This document shows, in pieces, positions 57,724 through 64,000 of a stretch of DNA of 64,000 bases (positions are counted from its first letter, which is position 1; the number at the start of each line of letters is the position of its first letter). Both the position numbers and the translations under genes were made by a program. The notes beneath the pieces are model-generated. The model saw nothing but the letters and a program-made list of their open reading frames with translations. It made no database searches and was not told where the DNA came from. The stretch comes from Aspidapion aeneum (taxonomy: Eukaryota > Arthropoda > Insecta > Coleoptera > Brentidae), in NCBI GenBank assembly GCA_963576565.1, contig OY755047.1, positions 9,952,931 through 10,016,930 on the forward strand, in the 5' to 3' direction.

Positions 57724-58603
57724 ATGGATGATTCTACAAAAATGGTGCTGTGGAGTGGGAATGCATATTTTTCAAACACAGACTGCAAATGAAGCATAGT
57801 TTTAGTTATAAGATTTAAAACGAAATGTTTTCTTTATGGAGCATTTGAGTTTAATGTATCAAAAAAATTGCAAGTTTATAATTTTTTTTATTGCAAAGCA
57901 AATACCTCATTCCTCTGGTGTAGTCCCAAACCAAATATTAAAAACTTAGATGGAAAAAAATGTCCTACTAAATAATATTTAACCAAGTCTTAACTATTTA
58001 TCAAAAAATTGATAAAACTTAAGTTTGTAGTCATATTTTTGAAAATCCAAATTTACATCTTCCCGGAAAATTTTACAATTTTAAACGTGCTCCATTTTTA
58101 ATAACACAATATTTGTGAATACCACCGGTTAATTTCTAGAGAAAGAGACGGCCCTGGATATCTAATTTACTTGTGAGGATGACAAGTTTTGACAGATAAT
58201 GTCAACTTTAGTTTGGTTTAAGTTATAGATCTTTTTATTTTCGGCAGAAAATTAGTTTTTTTCGGAGAAATCAAAAAGGAACGCTTCAATTATCATTCCT
58301 CTGGTAAGTAAATATTCGACTGATATCAATAGTATAATTTTTTTGTTGATTGTTTTAAAATTATAAGTATAGGAACTTTGTTTATATAAAACTTAAGTTA
58401 AGTAGTCTAAATAGATTTTGATTTAAATTGGAAAACCATTAAAAACCTCATTCCTCTGGTACCCATTCCTCTGGCATTTTACATTACACCTAATTAATTA
58501 CATAAATTTAACAAAACAAAAATATTTACTGTGCTGTACTGTTATTTAAAGGCAATGACCAAAAATGATATCAATATAGCCCACTTTTGGTAGAATCATC
58601 CAT
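57724..58603. mobile_element. 880-bp TIR element with repeated CATTCCTCTGG motif
   Basis: Left end 'atggatgattctacaaaaat' and the complement of the right end 'atggatgattctaccaaaag' are near identical over about 28 nt. Inside, CATTCCTCTGG occurs at 57909, 58294, 58449 and 58464. No coding frame. Target duplication unclear. Confidence 0.5.
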
Positions 58604-59337
58604 GGGTAATTTGGATTCTGGTAAAAAAAAGTTGGGTCCAGTTCTTTTTATCCCCCCTATAATTACCCAAAAGCCCCAAAACATCGAATTTGACATCTTC
58701 AGTAGATACGTCTACATACAGCGTGTAATTTAAATAATGCACCACATTTTAAAGAGTCGGTAGACAAGGTCAAAAGAAGAAAAAAATTCTTAAGTATTAC
58801 ATTTTGCATCAAACATCTTAATTTTTTAGATACAGTCAAAGTAAAAAAAAAATCGATATTTTGGTATACCTTCCTTAAAAATTTTTTGAATAATTATATT
58901 TTACAATAAAAAGGTAATAATTACGTCTTAAAACTAATTAAAAAAAGAAAAATACTCAAAATTACTACAATTTTTTTAAATGTAGTGCTAATATTACTGT
59001 TTTTTGTATATTTAATAGCCTATATAAAAATTAATTTTTCCAAAAAATTGACAAATTGATACTGATTTCAAAAGTTATTTGGCCACTCTGTATCTGCTTA
59101 ACCTCTTTTTTTGAAAAAAGGCAATAGAACATTTTTTGATCATAGTAAATTATTTGACAAAGTCAAATTTGTCATTTTTAAAATTTCATTGTATTGCCCC
59201 ACTCATCAAACTTTCAAAGTTATTTGAACTTTTTGTTTACTTTTGACCTTTCCTATAATCCCTAAATGTTTGGTATATAATTAAAATTACACCCTGTATA
59301 TGCATTGAAAAGTAAGGAAGATAATCATAATATGTAT
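58604..59337. other. AT-rich noncoding stretch
   Basis: No gene recognised; 'acaccctgtata' at 59290 is a stray mariner-MITE-like end. Confidence 0.3.
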
Positions 59338-59598
59338 AAGTATCTAAAAACTGAAGTATCTTAGGCAATAATTTCTGACGAGGCAATAAAACGGATAAAA
59401 TCCCCGAAAATTCTTCATTTGATCTTCTTCCGGGTCTTCTTTGTAGGGTACCCAATCAAAATCTTACTATGATATTTAATAAAAAACAACAAGAAAATAT
59501 TCACCAATAAATTTAACATCCAAGTTAGCACAGAAATCTGGCATCAAGGCCAACAATGATTCCTATTTTATGTTAATGTAACATCCAATATTACTTTG

Positions 59599-59765
59599 AG
59601 GCAACATGCTTTTATAACATTATTTGAACGTATCATTATGACATTTATTCAACATTCAATTTTGACATGTTTCAAAGATTATTAAACTTAAATATTGTTT
59701 AAATCATGCTCTCTAAGTGGAAAAATTACATATTAAATAATGTTATAAATGTATGTTGCCTCAAC
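59599..59765. repeat. Imperfect inverted repeat
   Basis: 'gaggcaacatgcttttataa' near 59597 pairs with 'ttataaatgtatgttgcctc' near 59742; 'cattatttgaa' with 'taaataatg'. Possibly a small foldback inserted in the duplicated block. Confidence 0.5.
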
Positions 59766-60662
59766 GTAGCAGTAAAAGTTAAATCAATGTAAATATGAAT
59801 GTTATACATTAAGATTGTAAGCCTTTCAAATTTAACGAAGTGTCAACCTGGATGACACATTATAACAACATGCAGGGTAACGTTGATGCTATGTTGTTGT
59901 ACTTACTAGGAATGAACTTATCTGAAAGTAAACCTATTCAATATATTATTTAAGTATGTGGGCAATCTCCAAGAGGTTCCTCTTTGAGTAATTTTACGAG
60001 AAAAGTTTATATAAATTGAAAAATTTTTAAGAGTATTTCTTAAGATACAATTTTTGCCACATGTTTATATAACTTTTATTTCTAAAATCATACAAAGAAT
60101 CACCCCTGGGAGTTTGGACACATACTTAAATAACATCCTGTGTATTTTACCAATTTATTTTTAGCTATTCTCGTTAATATTGATCATACAGTATAGTTTA
60201 AATAAGCAAAGGTAGCATTTTCCCTGAAGAATATGTTGTCAAAATGATATTGTGTCAATCTCTTGTTAAAGTTTTTAAATATGTTAATTTTCTTTTAAAT
60301 AAAACACCCTGTATTATAATATTGCTTATTTTTGAAATCAGGAAGAGAAGGGGAATTATAAATTGTTATAAAATACAGTGTTTCATTTAAAACAATTTAA
60401 ATACCTATATCAAAAATTTGACAAGGGATTTACATAGCCATATGTCATTTTACTACTACTTTGTCCATTTAAAATTATAATGGGTGGTCCATTTTAAGGA
60501 TATAGTTTTTGAGTGATAATAGCACAACATACATATAAATACTATTACTAAAAGTTCACTTACCTTACATGTACAAATGTAGCCTATTACAATAGTTTAG
60601 ACTAAAAAACTTATACTTGTGTAATGTTTGAGGTAATCTTAAGAATTTTTTTTAAAACTTAC

Positions 60663-60747
60663 CAGAAGAAGAAACGAATTAAGTCTGTTTCAGCATACTA
60701 AGCAATCAGCTTCCACCCAATCGCAGCTCAGCTATAGCTCCAACATC
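60663..60747 (-). other. Exon-like segment, copy 2 (85 nt)
   Basis: Acceptor (cttttcttttag) and donor (ctg|gtaagt) on the minus strand. Frame starting at the acceptor reads DVGAIAELRLGGS then TGA, like copy 1 at 28252-28339. It lies 3 kb downstream, on the same strand, of the first coding exon at 63767-63889, whose phase-0 donor would fit it. Confidence 0.4.
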
Positions 60748-60964
60748 CTAAAAGAAAAGAAAATTAAACAATAAAAAAATTAAACAATATAAAATAGGGT
60801 GGCTTGGTTACGTTTTCTATTTATAGGGGTTGATAGGGTCCATGTATGTTGACATAACAAATAAAAAAATATATAAAAATTTTTTTCAGTTTTTTTTTAA
60901 ATTAGTTTTTTGAAAAACTTCTTATTGAAAAAGCATTTTTTTTTCAAAATAATTTTGAATTTTT

Positions 60965-63320
60965 TTGTTTTTCTATTTGGCCATGTTAGACCGGGAACAA
61001 GGAGCAGCCGCTTGCACACAATACTACTTGTAGGTTATTTAAACACCATACCAAAAACAAAATACCCTTGTTTTTGAAGGTAACTTGAATTTTTTTTTGA
61101 TTTTCCATGTTTTTTGGATTTGTCCATGTTAAACCGGGAAAAAGGAACAGCCGATTGCATGGATGACTAGCTGTAGGTTACTTAAACTTCCTACCAAGTT
61201 TCATTGCGTAACTATGTTTTTGAAGTGAGTTTTGAATTTTTTTCTGGTTTTCCACTTTTTTTTCCATTTGTCCATGTCAAACCGGGAACAAGGAGCAGCC
61301 GCTTGCACAAATGACTAGTGGTATGTCACTTAAACACCTTACCAAGTTTGATTGCGTAACTATGTTTTTGAAGGTGAGTTTTGAATTTCTTCGTTTTTCC
61401 ATTGTTTTTTAATCTGTGAATGTTAAACCGGGAACAAGGAGCAGCCGCTTGCACGGATGACTAGCTGTATGTTACTTAAACACCCTACCAAGTTTTATTG
61501 CCTAACTATGTTTTTGTAGGTGAGTTTTAATTTTTTTTCTGTTTTTCCATTATTCTTCCATTTGTCAATGTTAAACCGGGTACAAGGAGCAGCTGCTTGC
61601 ACGGATGACTAGCTGTATGTTATTTAAACACCCTATCAAGTTTCATTGCGTAACTATGTGTTTGAAGGTGAGTTTTGAATTTTTTTCTGTTTTCCATTTT
61701 TCTTCCAATTGTCCATGTTAAACCGGGAACAAGGAGCAGCCGCTTGCACGGATGACTAGCTGTAGGTTACCTAAGCACCCTACCAAGTTTCATTGCGTAA
61801 CTATGTTTTTGAAGGTAAGTTTTGATTTTTTTTTTCAATTTGTCCATGTTAAACCGGAAAAAAGGAACAGCCGCTTTCACGAATGACTAGCTGTAGGTTA
61901 CTTAAACATCCTACCAAGTTTCATTGCGTAACTATGTGTTTGAAGGTGAGTTTTGAATTTTCTTCTGTTGTCCATTTTTCTTCCATTTGTCCATGTTAAA
62001 CCGGGAACAAGGAGCAGCCGCTTGCACGGATGACTAGCTGTAGGTTACTTAAGCACCCTACCAAGTTTCATTGTGTAACTATGTTTTTGAAGGTAAGTTT
62101 TGATTTTTTTTTTGTTTTTTTATTTTTTTCCAATTTGTCCATGTTAAACCGGAAAAAAGGAACAGCCGCTTTCACGGATGACTAGCTGTAGGTTACTTAA
62201 ACATCCTACCAAGTTTCATTTCCTCACTATGTTTTTGAACGTGAGTTTTGAATTTTTTTTCTGTTTTCCATTTTTCTTCCATTTGTCGATGTTAAACCGG
62301 GAACAAGGAGCAGCCGCTTGCACGGATGACTAGCTGTAGGTTACTTAAACACCCTACCAAGTTTCATTGCCTAACTATGTTTTTGAAGGTGAGTTTTGAT
62401 TTTTTTTTGTTTTTCCATTTTTCTTCCATTTGTCCATGTTAAACCAGGAACAATGAGCAGCCGCTTGCACGGATGACTAGCTGTAGGTTACTTAAACTTC
62501 CTACCAAGTTTCATTGTGTAACTATGTTTTTGAAGGTAAGTTTTGATTTTTTTTTTGTTTTTTTATTTTTTTCCAATTTGTCCATGTTAAACCGGAAAAA
62601 AGGAACAGCCGCTTTCACGGATGACTAGCTGTAGGTTACTTAAACATCCTACCAAGTTTCATTGCCTAACTATGTTTTTGAAGGTGAGTTTTGAATTTTT
62701 TTTCTGTTTTCCATTTTTCTTCCATTTGTCGATGTTAAACCGGGAACAAGGAGCAGCCGCTTGCACGGATGACTAGCTGTAGGTTACTTAAACACCCTAC
62801 CAAGTTTCATTGCCTAACTATGTTTTTGAAGGTGAGTTTTGAATTTTTTTTCTGTTTTCCATTTTTCTTCCATTTGTCCATGTTAAACCGGGAACAAGGA
62901 GCAGCCGCTTGCACGGATGACTAGCTGTAGATTACTTAAACTTCCTACCAAGTTTCATTGTGTAACTATGTTTTTGAAGGTAAGTTTTGATTTTTTTTTT
63001 GTTTTTTTATTTTTTTCCAATTTGTTTATGTTAAACCGGAAAAAAGGAACAGCCGCTTGCACGGATGACTAGCTGTAGGTTACTTAAACACCCTACCAAG
63101 TTTCATTGCCTAAATATGTTTTTGAAGGTGAGTTTTGATTTTTTTTTCTGTTTTCCATTTTTCTTCCATTTGTCCATGTTAAACCAGGAACAAGGAGCAG
63201 CCGCTTGCACGGATGACTAGCTGTAGGTTACTTAAACACCGTTCTAAGTTTTATTGTGCAACTATATTTTTAAAGACGATTTTTGAATTTTTTATTTTTT
63301 TCCAAATTTCTTAAATTCTC
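60965..63320 (+). repeat. 147-bp tandem array, 16 copies
   Basis: Landmark 'tgttaaaccgggaacaagga' recurs about every 142-150 bp from 60985 to 63182. Two monomer types exist: ccgggaacaaggagcagccg (A) and ccggaaaaaaggaacagccg (B). From 62147 the order is B-A-A three times, a 441-447-bp higher-order unit. Each monomer also holds 'gatgactagctgtaggttac', 'accaagtttcattgc' and 'tttgaaggtgagttttga', the last a good splice-donor match. Confidence 0.9.
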
Positions 63321-63766
63321 CATTTCTTAATAAAAAAAAGTTATTTTCCAAGGTTTTTGCAACTTCTAAATGTATTAATTTTTTTAAATATACTTTTTGT
63401 TTCGGTGCTAAATTTGGGTGCCAACTTCAGATTTTGGCTGCTGTAAGTGGCCGTTAACTTCCCACTTTGGCTGCTGTAAGGTGGCAGCTAGTTCCCACCA
63501 ATATTTTTTCTTGTAATTTGACCTACCATAACAAGCTTCATAAGATTTTCAAAATAAAGTTTGCAATAAACAAAAATTTTCCTGTCATAGTAACTTTTCG
63601 GGTTTTTGTGGATACTTTATAGGTGGTGACCCAAATAAAGGTCTCAAGGTAGTCATTTTAGACCTGTAACCTAAATGTCCTAGTTATGTTTTATTAAATT
63701 TAAAAAAATACTAGTTTAAATTAAGTTTAGGTATGCTTTTAAGTGAAAAATTGTATTAAACTTTAC
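63321..63766. other. Noncoding stretch, probably intron
   Basis: No gene or repeat recognised apart from a short duplicated 'ttggctgctgtaag' at 63433 and 63467. It follows the donor of the exon at 63767-63889 in transcription order. Confidence 0.3.
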
Positions 63767-63889
63767 CTTTCTAGATTCTGGAGCAATTGCAAAAACTTCT
63801 TTACTTTCAATAAACTCCAAGCTTCCAAATAATTCAAAAAAGAGGTCTTTCCCATACAATATATGTGTTTTTGTCCATGGTTTGCCCAT
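63767..63889 (-). CDS. First coding exon of a host gene, unrecognised product
   Basis: On the minus strand ATG 63889-63887 opens 41 codons that end exactly at a donor (agaaag|gtaaag), phase 0. The peptide begins MGKPWTKTHILYGKDLFFEL and ends KEVFAIAPESRK. An in-frame TGA five codons upstream supports this ATG as the start if the 5' sequence is part of the exon; 'gattccag' just upstream could also be an acceptor. Composition is normal for a globular protein. I do not recognise it. Further exons would lie to the left; the exon-like segment at 60663-60747 is a candidate. Confidence 0.55.
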
Positions 63890-64000
63890 CTTAGTCTGGA
63901 ATCACTTTTTGAGCATGAGGCTCAGGCCATTTGTATTAGGTATAGGTCTATGGAGTCTTTTTCTAAAAAGAATAAAAACTTTGAATCTACTGGAAGAATA

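Larger units (their letters stand above)
59338..60747. repeat. Duplicated block, copy 2
   Basis: Partner of 26400-28340 (see there). Lacks both MITEs of copy 1 and instead holds about 700 bp of other sequence between 59430 and 60130. Confidence 0.75.

Overview
The window looks like accessory sequence from an AT-rich insect nuclear genome. Reasons: spliced-gene signals (GT/AG exon borders, Kozak-like ATGs), non-LTR retrotransposon remains, a solo LTR, many small TIR and foldback elements with the CAGGGTGTTTC-type ends common in insect mariner-like elements, and long satellite arrays. A repeat-rich genome such as that of a beetle fits, but species and order cannot be fixed from the sequence. 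No bacterial operon, tRNA, rRNA or CRISPR was found.

Layout. 0-4.5 kb: noncoding sequence with a foldback, a 34-bp palindromic insertion, a duplicated exon-like block and a TIR element. 4.5-13.2 kb: a large composite of inverted repeats and minisatellites, loosely bounded by matching ends, with a decayed coding remnant near 10.8 kb. 13.2-17.4 kb: small MITE, then a 1.7-kb foldback nested in the arm of another foldback. 17.4-22.4 kb: dispersed repeats, a 67-bp palindromic hAT-like insertion, and a hAT-like MITE inserted in another MITE with a perfect 8-bp target duplication. 22.4-23.2 kb: possible 5' end of a minus-strand host gene. 23.2-26.3 kb: two degenerate tandem-repeat fields. 26.4-28.3 kb: a block also present at 59.3-60.75 kb, both carrying the same exon-like piece. 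28.7-30.7 kb: decayed LINE followed by a solo LTR. 31.6-32.1 kb: foldback.

32.3-50.2 kb is one satellite array, about 35 monomers of 502-503 bp, with higher-order structure including a nearly identical tandem duplication of nine monomers (4,524 bp each). 50.3-52.9 kb carries a small repeat, a possible small secreted-protein ORF, and what looks like a host-gene promoter and first coding exon on the minus strand with an X-box-like motif upstream. 53.1-55.5 kb is a 169-bp array, 55.6-57.3 kb a MITE plus a second decayed copy of the same LINE family on the minus strand, 57.7-58.6 kb a TIR element, 60.9-63.3 kb a 147-bp array, and 63.77-63.89 kb a convincing first coding exon on the minus strand.

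The window is mostly a record of repeat invasion and tandem amplification between and inside a few host-gene fragments. Very short, nearly all-palindrome insertions flanked by 8-9 bp direct repeats are the most unusual theme.
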